A model generated the notes under the pieces. The model made no database searches, was not told where the DNA came from, and worked only from the letters and a program-made list of their open reading frames with translations. Below are positions 45,367 to 55,448 of a stretch of 64,000 bases of DNA, one piece after another. Within the stretch, counting starts at the first letter, position 1. Each line of letters starts with the position of its first letter. The stretch comes from Amphibalanus amphitrite (taxonomy: Eukaryota > Arthropoda > Thecostraca > Balanomorpha > Balanidae): positions 1,054,001 to 1,118,000 of the forward strand of contig NW_024881519.1 in the NCBI RefSeq assembly GCF_019059575.1, given 5' to 3'. The translations under genes and the position numbers were made by a program.

Positions 45367-47075
45367 ATGGCGACCAAGGAAGATTCATCCAGACTTAAAA
45401 CGTCAGACTTGCAGAGTCAGAGGGTCGCAGCCTCAGCACTGTGGGCAAAAAGCCAGAGTTGGTAGAGCGCCTTTGGGAGTCAATTTCTGGGGGCAACGCT
45501 GAGTCTAAGGTCGATCAGGGTGGCGAAGCAGGAGCAATTCATGAGCCGGCTCCATCAGCCCAGCTTTTGGTCACTAAACTTAAACTTCTCAAAGAGAAGC
45601 AGGAGATAGAGCAGGAGAAATTGAGGGTCAATTTTAGATCAGAGCAAATTGATTTGGAGCTGCAGCTTGCTGAGGTCACGGGGGGAGAGTTTGATCTGGA
45701 CTCACTGAAGTCCACGCAGATTCAGACAAACTCAGCGTCTGACACGAGCCCGGAACAGTCTGGACTCATGAGTTCTCATTTGCAGAGGATGTCACTCCCT
45801 CCCAACGAGCTAAAAAGGTTTTCGGGAGACATAGTCGAGTACCGTCTGTGGATCAGTGCCTTTGACGCTCGCATTGACTCAAATATTGGGGATGCTAGTG
45901 AGAAGCTCCATTATCTCGATCAGTTCACGTGCGGTGTTCCGAACCAGTTGGTGCGCGGGTGCATGTTTTTGAAATCGGACGGTTACCAGCAGGCTCGCAA
46001 ACTTCTTGAGGAACGCTATGGGGATTTGTATCGGGTCATGGATGAGTATTCCAAGAGGCTGAGGGAGTGGCCTCGGCTTCATGCTGATGACGTCTCGTCG
46101 TGGGACCGCTTGCTGCTCTTTCTGCGGGAGATATCGAACGTCGTGAGCGGTGTAAACGGTTCAGAGTTCGAGCATCCGATGACGATCAGGTCGATTCTCG
46201 GTAAGTTTCCTTCGGCTCTGCACGACAGATTTTTGAGACAGGTGGACTCCAGGCAGCAGAGGATGAAGGATTCACGGGTGACACTCGCTGATGTAGTAGA
46301 GTTTTTGGAAACTGAGGTGAGGGTTAAGAGGAACCCCCTGTTCGGTTCCAGTAAGGTCGAGGACACTCATCCCGTCAAACCAGATGGCAAGCGCGGTGCG
46401 TCTGGTTCTGGTTTCCCGAGTCACAAGGTAAATGCAGTTACCGATGTGACAGGGAGACAGCCTTGCACGTTCTGCAATGGTGATCATTTTGTGGCTTACT
46501 GCGAGCAGCTGCGATTTCAGCCGTTTCACGTGCGAGACGAGCATGTCAGGAGCAGGAGGCTCTGTTTGGGCTGTCTGCGCAGTGGTCACTTGATCAGGTC
46601 GTGTAAGAAGCGTCTGACGTGCACGATTTGTAAGAGACCCCACCCGACCTTACTGCATAGGTCGCCGACTGATTTACCGTCCGTGCGCGCTGGTGCGGGT
46701 GTGGTCGCTCCGGCGACGCTAGCGCCACCTGCGCGGTCGGAGCCAGCGCCATCTGGGCGCTCTGTGCTGTCACCGTCTGCACGCTCTGCGCCGGCGCTGT
46801 CTGCTCCCACGGGGCAGCAGGTTGCGGTGCAACCAGCTGGGAGCCCCTCAGTGGTGACTGCGGGTGTCGCGGTGAGCGGTAGTGACCGCCAGGCATTTAT
46901 GCCTGTCGTGGCAGTGAAGCTGAAGGCGCCGTCGGGTAAGGTGGTAGTCTGTAACGCATTTTTGGATGGAGGCTCTAGCGGCTGCTTTGGGACGGAAGCG
47001 CTTGCTGAGAAGCTGGGAGCTTGTATGGAACAGACCACAGTGTCTGTGGAACACAGTCTGTGGCCAGAGGCAGGC
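45367..47075 (+). pseudogene. BEL/Pao gag and protease region (SAP, DUF1759, zinc knuckles, aspartic protease)
   Basis: The likely start ATG lies at 45367 in the context GCCATGG. The first frame reads a SAP-like SRLKTSDLQSQ and then closes; the second half of the SAP fold (GKKPELVERLWESI) is in another frame from about 45441, so there is a frameshift near 45420. Counting residues from 45441: a coiled stretch rich in KEKQEIEQEK (about 50-70), the DUF1759 capsid-like region (about 115-300), zinc knuckles CTFCNGDHFVAYC (from 342), CLGCLRSGHLIRSC and CTICKRPHPTLLH, an Ala/Pro/Ser-rich linker, then the protease FLDGGSSGCF with Asp at 509. The usual D-S/T-G is D-G-G here. The homologous frame ends near 47075, where a second shift occurs. 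Confidence 0.85.
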
Positions 47076-47965
47076 TGTCGAGTCGTCCATGTTGGACAAT
47101 GTTCAGGTGTCTGGTCTGGGCGGAGAGTCGTGGCACCAGCTTCCCACGGTGTTCACGCTGCAGAGCCTGCCGGTCACTGTCGAGGATCGGTGTCCAATTG
47201 AGGAGGTGCGAAAGTGGGCTCATTTGTCAGATGTCCAGACTCAGCAGGTGACTGCTCCGGTCGAGTTGCTGATCGGGGTAAATGCGCCCCACCTTCACGT
47301 GGCGACGGATGTCAGGACGCCCCCGGATGGTGTCGGTCCGTACGGGATTCGTACCGTACTCGGGTGGTACTTCATGGGCTCTGTGGAGGGAGAAGGTCGA
47401 AAATCGGGTCACCTGGTAAATTTCTTGATGGTTCAGGAGTCAGTGAGTCAGATCGGGTCACGTGACTCGCAGCCGGAGGAGACCGGTGAGTGTTCGGGAA
47501 TTGACGCGATTCATGGGAGGCTTAATCAGGAGGTCGAGGGTGCTGTCGATGACGGTGAGGGGCCTTCGGTGAGCTGTACAGAGCGATCAGAGTTTGTTCC
47601 CTCTAATTCGAAGGAGTCCGAGCGAGCTCACGTGTCGTCGGAGTCAAACCCTGTAGATGCGGGCTCTCGGGGCTGCTCGCCGAGCGAGCTGGGCGAGATG
47701 TGTCTGATCGGCTCATCTTTCCTAAAGCAGGATTCCGATTGTTGGCCGAGTGAGCCCTCCGAGCTACCCGATGTTCCGACAGACGGGATAAAGGGTCAGT
47801 CTCCTGTCTGCACTGCAGTGGAAGAGCTTGCAGTGAAGTCTCCCAGCGACAGGATGATCGAGTGTCATTCGAGCTTTCTGACACTGAAGAGGGCGGTAGC
47901 ATGGTTTCAGAAGTTTTCCGAGTACGTCCGGAGAGGATCCTTTTGTAGAGCAGTGATGGCGAGAG
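47076..47965 (+). pseudogene. BEL/Pao polyprotein with RT/RNase H and integrase core deleted
   Basis: After the frameshift the reading continues SSMLDNVQVSGLGGESW, PVELLIGVNAPHLHV and GPYGIRTVLGWYFMGSV, the segment that normally precedes the reverse transcriptase. A non-matching linker follows (about 47430-47620). The frame then picks up HVSSESNPVDAGSRGCSPSE, normally found after RNase H (the NPAD-SRG motif), and LKRAVAWFQKF, normally just before the integrase zinc finger. No YxDD box, RNase H or DDE residues lie between. The missing block is therefore an internal deletion and not sequence divergence. Confidence 0.85.
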
Positions 47966-47966
47966 G

Positions 47967-48386
47967 ATGGGGGCTCGGACCAAGCAGGGAGAGGTGGAGC
48001 CGCTCACCCCTTCTCATCTGTTGCTGCTTCGTGGTGGCGCCATTCCCGTGACCTCATGCTCTGATGCCGACTCAGTTTCGCAGCGTCAGTGGCGACGCGT
48101 TCAGTATTTGGCCGATCAATTTTGGCTCAGGTGGACCCGGGAATTCGTACCGACGCTGCAAGTTAGGCAAAGATGGACAGATGTTTCGAGGAACCTGGCG
48201 CCAGGAGATGTAGTGCTAGTGGTTGACCGAGATGTGCCCAGAGGCCAGTGGCTGATGGTTAGAGTACAGAGAGTTTTCCCGAGCAGTGACAATCTGGTCA
48301 GAAATGTCGCAGTAAAGACTGCGAGCTCTTTGCTCCTCAGACCGATTCACAAACTGGTAGTGATACTGCCAAACACAGACTTGTAG
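47967..48386 (+). pseudogene. BEL/Pao integrase C-terminus (DUF5641)
   Basis: Third frame: LTPSHLLLLRGGAIP, WRRVQYLADQFWLRWTREF, NLAPGDVVLVVDRDVPRGQW and RPIHKLVVIL, ending at a TAG at 48384-48386. This is the DUF5641 tail of BEL/Pao integrases. The preceding frame overlaps it, so the join with 47965 is out of phase, consistent with a second deletion breakpoint near 47940-47970. Confidence 0.9.
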
Positions 48387-48479
48387 CAGGTGAGTCGTGT
48401 GACGTTTCGGAAGTTCAGTCGGAAGTTTTCATTTAGTTATCGGTAAGTATAGGTGTTTAGGGACTCACAAGCGTGAGAA

Positions 48480-48615
48480 ATAGGTGCGCGGTCGCGACAT
48501 TGCGCTCACAGGCGGGTGCTCACGGGTGTGGGCTCAGGTGTGTGCTCACGGGTGTGTGCTCACGGGTGTCGGCTCACGAGTGTGTCCTTGTGAGCGTGGG
48601 CTCACGGGTGGGCTC
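48480..48615. repeat. GTGCTCACGGGTGT minisatellite in BEL/Pao 3' region
   Basis: Imperfect 12-16-base units of the form GGCTCACGGGTGTG, between the end of pol and the polypurine tract. Confidence 0.75.
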
Positions 48616-48752
48616 GCCTGCGTGAGCTGGAACTGTTAGATGGCGCAGTACTTAGTGGTAAGATCCGAGAAGTTGTAACTTGTATGTGTGCATATGTCGG
48701 AGAGACCTCGGCGGCGGCGATAGTTGACCGCTTCTGGCGGTCAAGGGGGGAG

Positions 48753-49483
48753 TGTAGCCGCCGACTACGTTATTATGTTTTTGTTCCTTTCTTTCTTTCT
48801 TTCTTTCTTTTCGTTTCCTTTACCGTGCCCTATCCTTCCCTGCCCTGCTCTTTGGTTTCGGTCTGGCTCTTTGTTTGCGCGCTCTAGTTTAGTTTCTGTC
48901 TGTGACCTCAGGCTAGGTCACGTGGTGTCTGTGCCCGGGAGCGATGGGCCGGGTCAGTGCGGTGAGGGGGAGCGGCGGCGGCCAGGGGCCAGTCTGGTCT
49001 GAGTGGCGAGCGAGAGAGCTACGGCCCGTAGCGAGTGTGAGCGCACAACGAACGGGAGAGTGCACGGGAGAGCGCGCTCGATAAGTGACGAGAGAGGTGA
49101 CGAACGGGAGAGCGTTGAGCCGCTTCACCGAGTGCAGCTGGAGTTCCAGTATATCATTCGAGGGCGCAATTGCCGGTAAGAATCTATCTGTACTGATTAG
49201 TTTTTGATTGATATTGATGTTCGATGTTTCAATGTTAGAAAGTTTGAGCCAGACCGATCGATTTAGCTATTTATTTACGTAAAATTCAGAGGCGATGTTT
49301 TAGGGATGTTCGTTTTCGTTTTCAGTGTCATGGCGTTGAACGATGTTGTTCTTTCGCAGCAACGGCAAGTATTGTCACGCAAAGGCGTGTGTTGGCGAGT
49401 ACATATATCGAGTGTTGGCGTTGTGCAATACAGCCAGTCGCGGAGCACGTCCTTTTTTGGTGGAGCACCGGGGAGCGGCTACA
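48753..49483 (+). repeat. 3' LTR
   Basis: The near-identical partner of 43771-44493. It has eight extra bases in the CTTT run, and single-base differences such as GACTACG against GAATACG and GTGCAGCTGG against GTGCAGCGGG. It ends GGCTACA before ATGAT (49484-49488). Confidence 0.9.
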
Positions 49484-50067
49484 ATGATATTCTGTTCAAT
49501 TCCAAAAAGTCTGTTTGTATGGCAATGTTACCTAAGAGATTTCCCGACATGACCTTACCGACGGTTTTTCTCTGTGGTCAAATTCTGAACTTTGTCAATA
49601 ATTATAAGTATCTTGGGTATCTGATGTCTTCTGACTTCGCCAGAGCGGACGATCTTGAAATTCGACAGCAGTATAGGCTGCTATGTTGTAGAGCTAATTC
49701 CCTTATTCGTAAATTTGCTTTGTGTACGCACTATGTGAAGAAATACTTGTACGATATTTACTGTTCTAATATTAGCAACATGCACCTGTGGCATTCCTAT
49801 CACATGTCAGATTTGAGAAAGTTTAAGGTCTGTTTTAATAATGCTGCCAGGATGTTTTTTGGTTACGATCGATATTGCAGTGCCTCGGAAATGTTTGCTC
49901 AGCAGAATGTAGATGGCTATGACGCGGCTCGCCGCAAATCGATGTGGAATTTTTTGTCTCGAATAAGCATGTCAGAAAATCGTATCATATCGACGTTATA
50001 TCATAGTGACTTGGCATGCACATCATCTATGAGGAAGTTGTGGTCAAGAGCTCTCTATGGCTGGTGA
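49484..50067 (+). pseudogene. LINE reverse transcriptase C-terminal part, piece 3
   Basis: The frame resumes with ILFNSKKSVCMAMLP (motif D/E region), then NNYKYLGYLMSSD and a long C-terminal domain ending SMRKLWSRALYGW before TGA (50065-50067). KYLG is the typical motif E. This exact continuation of piece 2 shows that the BEL/Pao element is a single clean insertion. Confidence 0.9.
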
Positions 50068-50145
50068 CTGTCATTGTTGTACCCATGTGTAAAGTGTGAA
50101 TATCCCCTTCATTCCCATTTGTGGACCACGGGTCTGTAAATAAAG

Positions 50146-50146
<1 letters not shown>

Positions 50147-50217
<71 letters not shown>

Positions 50218-50230
50218 TCTCTCTCTCTCT
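50147..50230. repeat. CT microsatellite tail
   Basis: An almost pure (CT)n tract with one CCCT interruption, directly after the AATAAAG of the LINE 3' end. It is likely the LINE tail, or its expansion. Confidence 0.9.
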
Positions 50231-50399
50231 TCGTAGGGCCCACAAAGGTCGTTCTGAGTGCCCTCTGAATCTGAACTCTGCGGAGCCCTTAGAGGCCAGC
50301 ATGTCCCCTGGCACCTGCCTGCGTTGATTTGAGACCATCCGAGACCCTCCGAAAACTCTGGGTTGGATCCGCCTATGTTTGATAGCCCCGGAAGATCTG

Positions 50400-51083
50400 T
50401 CGAGCGAAACCTAATTTCGACAGAGTTCGACAGAGCTCTAAGGAGTCCGCAGAGGGCCATTTCAAGTCGATATTTTACCTTTTCGACGCTTTGCGTTCGT
50501 TATTTTGTCATTTCGATATTTTGCGTTCGATATTTTGCCTTTTCGATATTCTGCGTTCGATATTCTGCCTTTTCGATATTTTGCGTTTGATATTTTGTCC
50601 GTTCGATATTTTGCGTTCGATATTTTGTCTTTTCGATATTCTGCGTTCGATATTTTGTCTTTTCGATATTCTGCGTCCCATATTTTGCCTTTTCGATATT
50701 TTGTCTGTTCGATATCTTGCGTTCGATATTTTGTCTTTTCGATATTCTGCGTTCGATATTTTGCCTTTTCGATATTTTGTCTTCCGATATTTTGTCTTTC
50801 GATGTTTTGTCTTTCGATATTTTGTCTTTCAATATTTTGTCTTTCGATATTTTGCGTTTCGATATTTTGCTTTCGATATTATGCTATTCGATATTTTGCG
50901 AGTTCGATATTTTGCAATTCGATATTATGCAATTCGATATTTTGCGATGTCGATATTTTGCGGTTCGATATTTTGCGATTTCGATATTTTGCGCATTCGA
51001 TATTTTGCTTTCGATATTCTGCCACTTCGATAATTTGTCTTCGATATTTTGCTATTCGATATTTTGCTTTTCGATATTTTGTC
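50400..51083 (-). repeat. AAAATATCGA minisatellite, right arm of a fold-back pair
   Basis: The inverted counterpart of 40741-41360: first the shared unique segment (GAGTTCGACAGAGCTCTAAG, 50420-50470), then units of CGATATTTTG with variable joiners to about 51083. The outer end is TTTTGTCCGGAACCCC. It includes some units absent from the left arm. Confidence 0.9.
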
Positions 51084-51508
51084 CGGAACCCCTTGCCCCC
51101 CCCATCCCACAACGAGGCGCCGGGCTTTCAATAGCTGCTCTCACAGTCTCTCTGAACTCTTTGTTAAATTACAGAGTAACGGAATTGCAAGTGGCAATAT
51201 AATCTTCCTGTCTGCGCCGGACGAGAATTTAAACATGCAGGATGAGTTGTAACATTTAAATTTTAAATTTTTAAACCGTTGAGCTTTTAAAAAGTTGTAT
51301 GAACTGTTCAGCTCCTTTTTTGGTCCATCACAGCGGGCTTGTATGCCATTTGCCAATCAAAATCGAATGAAAACTTTTTTTATGAGGTCAGGTAACCTCG
51401 CCAAGTTCTTAACTGATTCGCTTAGTAGCTTTCGATTGGCACTGCCCACGTTGTCTGTCTATGACACGAGTAGAGGCTGCTGACGTCGTTTGTCGCGGCT
51501 AGATAATA
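51084..51508. other. Unassigned stretch
   Basis: No gene, and no repeat that I can match within the window. Confidence 0.3.
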
Positions 51509-52544
51509 ACTAGGGTTACCCGCGTGCTCCGCAACGCGAAGAAGGGTTGTTTTTGACCCGTGGGTATTGGATTGGTCTGTGTCGATTTGGTTGGTATCCA
51601 TTTCGTTCGATTTCTTTTTGACGGCCAAGCATTTTGTAATAAAACAAAAAAGATACATCGCATCGAGGTGCCCGTGTTGCATTATCATGCGTTCTACTTT
51701 AGAATGATTCGAAAACTGACGTGAAGTCTTTTGAGGGCCATCGATGAATTCCGGTGAAAATGACAATGTAATGGTTTGGAACATTTACATTTTTAAGAAT
51801 ACTGTTGATCATCATGCAAAAATGAAGGCTGAGCCTTGGACAGAATTGAATGCTCTTTCCAACGGTGCCATTCTTAATTGCCACAGATACCAGATCATTG
51901 AGCAAAACCCGTGTGACTAATAAAGTGGCACAAAATTGACAAACACCATTTTCTCCTGTGATTTGCACCACCTTGATTTGGATCAATCAGCTTTTCACAA
52001 TTTTTATATGAGAGGCGGTACATTTCTCTTGCAAATAGGCGTTGTTTCAACTCGCTCCATTTAACGGTTACCTAAAAATAAAATTAATTCCAAAATCCGT
52101 CAAAAACCGCAATTTTTCCAATAAAAGTATCCTCACGGGTGCACGTGGCACGTGCCATCCCTGCACCGCACACCATTCAATAGCCCGTTCGATTTTCTAC
52201 ACGATGCTGTTTTCCCCGTACCGATCGGGCCCACGGTTACCGAGATATTGCACGGGGATCGGACCCGTGTCGGGCAAATTTAACCATTTTCGCCCGATTT
52301 TGCAAGCCGATTTATACATGTAAAGTCTATGACGCGGATTTGCACTTTTTAAGCACACGCCACGCGCTCCCTACCAATCTGATCGAGCCCAGACCCCTTA
52401 AAGGCACGTCGCGCATCCTTGATCTATAAGTTGTGCAAATTTCAGGGCGCTAGGTGCAACGGTCTGGCCTGCAGTCCACGCAAAGCACCACCAAGTCGGG
52501 ACCTCGGTAACGGACAGACGCACCCTCCTCAAATAGTAATATAG
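51509..52544 (-). repeat. 1-kb dispersed repeat, right copy of an inverted pair
   Basis: The reverse complement of 21178-22199 with the same boundaries. Identity is high but with many substitutions, so the two insertions are not recent duplicates. The region near 52140-52160 contains CACGTGGCACGTG. Confidence 0.75.
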
Positions 52545-52846
52545 ACAAGCGGCTGCGCCACTTGCTTTGCTGCGTGGTAGGAAAAAATTGCGGCACCAGC
52601 CAATTTGCTTTCGAATGGTGTTTGATTCATGTCGATGTGTCGTCTAGAACTATAGATATGGACGGAAATGTGAAGAGAATTTAAAAAAACTGTTCTGAGG
52701 GCGTTTTTGGATGAAATTTGGGTGATACGGGGTCAAGACGGGTCAAAGGGGTCAGCCCCGATCACTTTGGGTCAGGCCAGGTCACATAGGTCACCTCTCG
52801 TCCGCTGGGATCAGCCCGGGCCACTGTTCTGCTTTTGTCTCCACCA
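52545..52846. other. Unassigned stretch with GGTCA words
   Basis: GGGTCA/AGGTCA words recur at 52730-52800 without an element end. No gene. Confidence 0.35.
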
Positions 52847-53122
52847 CTACCCCTACCACTACCCCTACCACTACCCCTACCACTACCCCTACCACTACCC
52901 CTACCCCTACTACTACTACCCCTACTACTACCCCTACCACTACTCCTACCACTACCCCCTACTACCGCTACCCCTACCCCTACTACTACTCCTACCACTA
53001 CCCCTACCCCTACCTCTACCACTACACTACCCCTACCACTACCCCTACCACTACCCCTACCACTACCCCTACCACTACCCCTACCACTACCCCTACCACT
53101 ACCCATACCCTTACCCCTACCA
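52847..53122. repeat. CCACTACCCCTA minisatellite
   Basis: Twelve-base units CCACTACCCCTA with CTACTACC variants. The minus strand is G-rich with closely spaced GGGG runs, so it has quadruplex potential. Tyr/His/Pro- or Gly/Ser/Arg-like translations are artefacts. Confidence 0.9.
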
Positions 53123-54440
53123 ACACCGCTGGGTCATGTCAGGTCACAGAATAATTGGATCCAATCAGTACTAAAATATCAGACTTAAGTGTTCCCAGCC
53201 CTGCCCCTATTCGTGCCATTCCATTACCCTTACTCGATTTTGTCGGAAATGGCGCTTTGTGGCAAATGTGGCGCATTGCGGCAAACGTGGCGCATCTGAA
53301 CCTGTTGGTTGAGCATGCATCCTGGCACCAAATTGCACCCATATCGGGCAATATTTGACAAAACTATGCGAGCTGCGGCAAAAATGACGCCCTGAGACAA
53401 ATGTGGCGCATTGCGGCAAACACGGTGCATTTGTATACTCGTATCGCAAACTGTTCCCATTGAACGCAAATCAACACATTCTCTCGCCACTTTTCATTCA
53501 AATTAATAACTTGCCGATCCGCCAATGCGAGGCACCCGCCACCGATCGGCATGCATTTAGTCCACAAAGTTCTTCGACCCCGGCTCTCAATGAAGATCGA
53601 CGAACCGATCAAAATTTCATTGGCGATCTTCCGGCGCGCCCCACGCGCGAACCGTGCACCCCAGCGAGTCGGAACCTAGAAAAGGCGCTGACCCGCTCTG
53701 TCACCTAGAAGGTGTGCAAATTTCAACCCCCTACGATATACCGTCTGCCCTGTAGGCCGGCTAAATTGAACCCACTACACGGCGTGGCAGACAGACAAAC
53801 AAACAGACAGATGGATCCTGTTTAAATAGTAAGTTAGATACCAAATACCAATCGATGTCCCAGTGGCTACGCGATCGCAATTTTCCTAGCCCACCTCTCC
53901 AGCCAGGCTAAACTTTGCTCGGCACAGCCGTCGCCTCAGTGCCCCGGGCGGTGACCCGTTCAAAGAGGCTTACAATTCGTATGGTGCCGTGGCTCTTAAA
54001 CCAACACAGAGCAGTGAAACACACAGGCTCACTTTCCATATAAGGCGAACAGCTGATTCTGACGCCGGGGTTTCATTCATGCTAAGGCGCCCAATCACAG
54101 CGCCACATTTCTGATTTCAGTTAGTGTCGGGAGCAAATATGCTCCGCCCCTCCATCACGTGACCCTTCCCTCACGTGGCCTCAGTCACGTGGTGTTTCCA
54201 CTCCTTGGCGCATGGCGGCGCTAGTCTCGCAGGGGCGGTGGTAGCCTGCTCCCCCGCCGTCCGGGGGTGATGGGTAGCAAGTGCTGGTGACTGTACGTAA
54301 AATATAGGTCTGAGCTGCCACGAATGACGTCATCAAAGTATGTTTATTTTTGGAGACGCAATTCCCAGACATTTACCGAGCATAATTTGAAAGGGACCGT
54401 GTATGTGTCACCCCGGTGTGCGATACACACTTTTGACCGA
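53123..54440. other. Repeat-rich stretch with GTGGCGCATTGCGG units
   Basis: Short tandem words AATGTGGCGCATTGCGGCAAA occur at 53258-53290 and 53400-53430 and again at 56190-56365. A tail of CAGACAGACAAACAAACAGA at 53790-53812 precedes an ATAGTA word, like the ends of the inverted 1-kb repeat. No gene is recognised. Confidence 0.4.
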
Positions 54441-54451
54441 CTTTGTAAATC

Positions 54452-54530
54452 TCAGTTGACCGTCTAGCCTAATGATGAAGACGCGTGCTTTGTGTTACGG
54501 AGGTTGCGGGTTCGAGTCCCGTCGGCGGCG
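54452..54530 (+). ncRNA. tRNA-like sequence (possible SINE head or tRNA pseudogene)
   Basis: An A-box-like TAGCCTAATGATGAAGACGC is followed at normal distance by a strong B box, GGGTTCGAGTCCCG, with a 5-bp T-stem. The anticodon stem is weak and the acceptor arms do not pair, so it is not a functional tRNA. A tRNA-derived SINE or a decayed tRNA gene is the likeliest reading. Confidence 0.4.
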
Positions 54531-54691
54531 GTGCCTTTTCCCGCGGGTTCACTTTTTCTTGGTGGCGGTAGGGTAGGTCCGCGGCCGACCGACAAGTTTA
54601 AAAGCACCAATGCAATATGGAAAGTGACGTCTAAATGCTCGTGGCGAAGCAGTGCAGTGCCGAAGGCAATGCCTTAGGAGAGATTACAGGC

Positions 54692-54787
54692 AATGGTAAG
54701 TCAAATGTTTTTAGGTTAAGTGGTTGTGTATCTGGCAAGCCTGATGCACAACCACTTAATCTAAAAATATTTGACTTACCATTGCTT
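54692..54787. repeat. Hairpin with about 43-bp arms
   Basis: CAATGGTAAGTCAAATGTTTT and its following AGGTTAAGTGGTTGTG word are repeated inverted to 54787 with three or four mismatches. The short loop is around CTGGCAAGCCTG. It may be a very small MITE; no target duplication is clear. Confidence 0.65.
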
Positions 54788-54959
54788 GCAATCTATTCAT
54801 GCGAGTAACTTCTTCCTTAATCCTTATCCACGGGTAGGCAACAATCAGTTGGTGAGGTTAGGTAAGGTTTGGTTATGTGTCTTTTAAGATTTTGGTGACG
54901 TGTGAGTACCTATTGTTAGGATGTCAAAAATGGAATTACTTCAAATCACGCCTCCAATG

Positions 54960-55250
54960 GAACACGTTACAACGCTCGGGTGTGTTAAAATTAATGGCTT
55001 GTGCTGTATAGGTAAATCACACCTCCGTGCTGGCTATTTTCACACCTTGGTGTTGCGTACACATTTCACTTTCCATCAGTAAAACTCACAAAGGTGTGAT
55101 TTAAAGTATTTTGTGCTAATATGTACGTAAGTTTTTGCCAGGGTGTCACGTACACATCTGCACCATTCCTTCGTATATCACACTTTGGTGTGATTTACAC
55201 ATCGGCCGTATTTTGTGTCCGTAACACCCCGTGGTGTGCTATACACGCGC
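54960..55250. repeat. TGGTGTGATTTACAC dispersed short repeat
   Basis: Imperfect palindromic words (CACACTTTGGTGTGATTTACAC-like) recur about every 40-60 bases. No gene is present. Confidence 0.45.
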
Positions 55251-55448
55251 CCTATTTGAAATGTAATATTTTTGCGGTAAGAACTTCCTCGTCAGACACT
55301 TAACCTGCCAAAACTCACGTAAGAGCTTCAATAATGAACTTGGAGCCAGAGTCCTTTTGAATAAAAAATAAAAACCAGTATAAGGCCCGGGCAGCGCTTG
55401 TCGAACAGCACTGCGGATCCGAAGGTTGGGACTTTAATTGTGAAAAAC

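Larger units (their letters stand above)
43771..49483 (+). mobile_element. BEL/Pao LTR retrotransposon, internally deleted
   Basis: A 5713-bp element with two LTRs (723 and 731 bp), a 5-bp ATGAT duplication, a polypurine tract AAGGGGGGAG immediately before the 3' LTR (48743-48752), a gag-protease region and the C-terminal end of pol. Reverse transcriptase, RNase H and the integrase core are missing, so it could move only with help from a full-length relative. The internal coding part also carries frameshifts. The LTRs differ at about eight positions plus an 8-base CTTT indel, which suggests an insertion that is recent relative to the LINE it sits in. Confidence 0.9.
42263..50230 (+). mobile_element. 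5'-truncated LINE split by two later insertions
   Basis: Three LINE pieces lie in order: 42263-42332, 43415-43770 and 49484-50230. The gaps are a TTAA element (42333-43414) and a BEL/Pao element (43771-49483), each with its own target duplication. Deleting each insert with one copy of its duplication would restore collinearity. The 3' end has AATAAAG at about 50139 followed by a long CT microsatellite (about 50147-50230). The 5' portion (endonuclease and early fingers) is absent, as is usual for truncated LINEs. Confidence 0.85.

Noticed and set aside
50121-50327. Ser-Leu and Arg-Glu repeat open frames over the CT tract
   Set aside because: Pure readings of the (CT)n microsatellite in each phase; not proteins.
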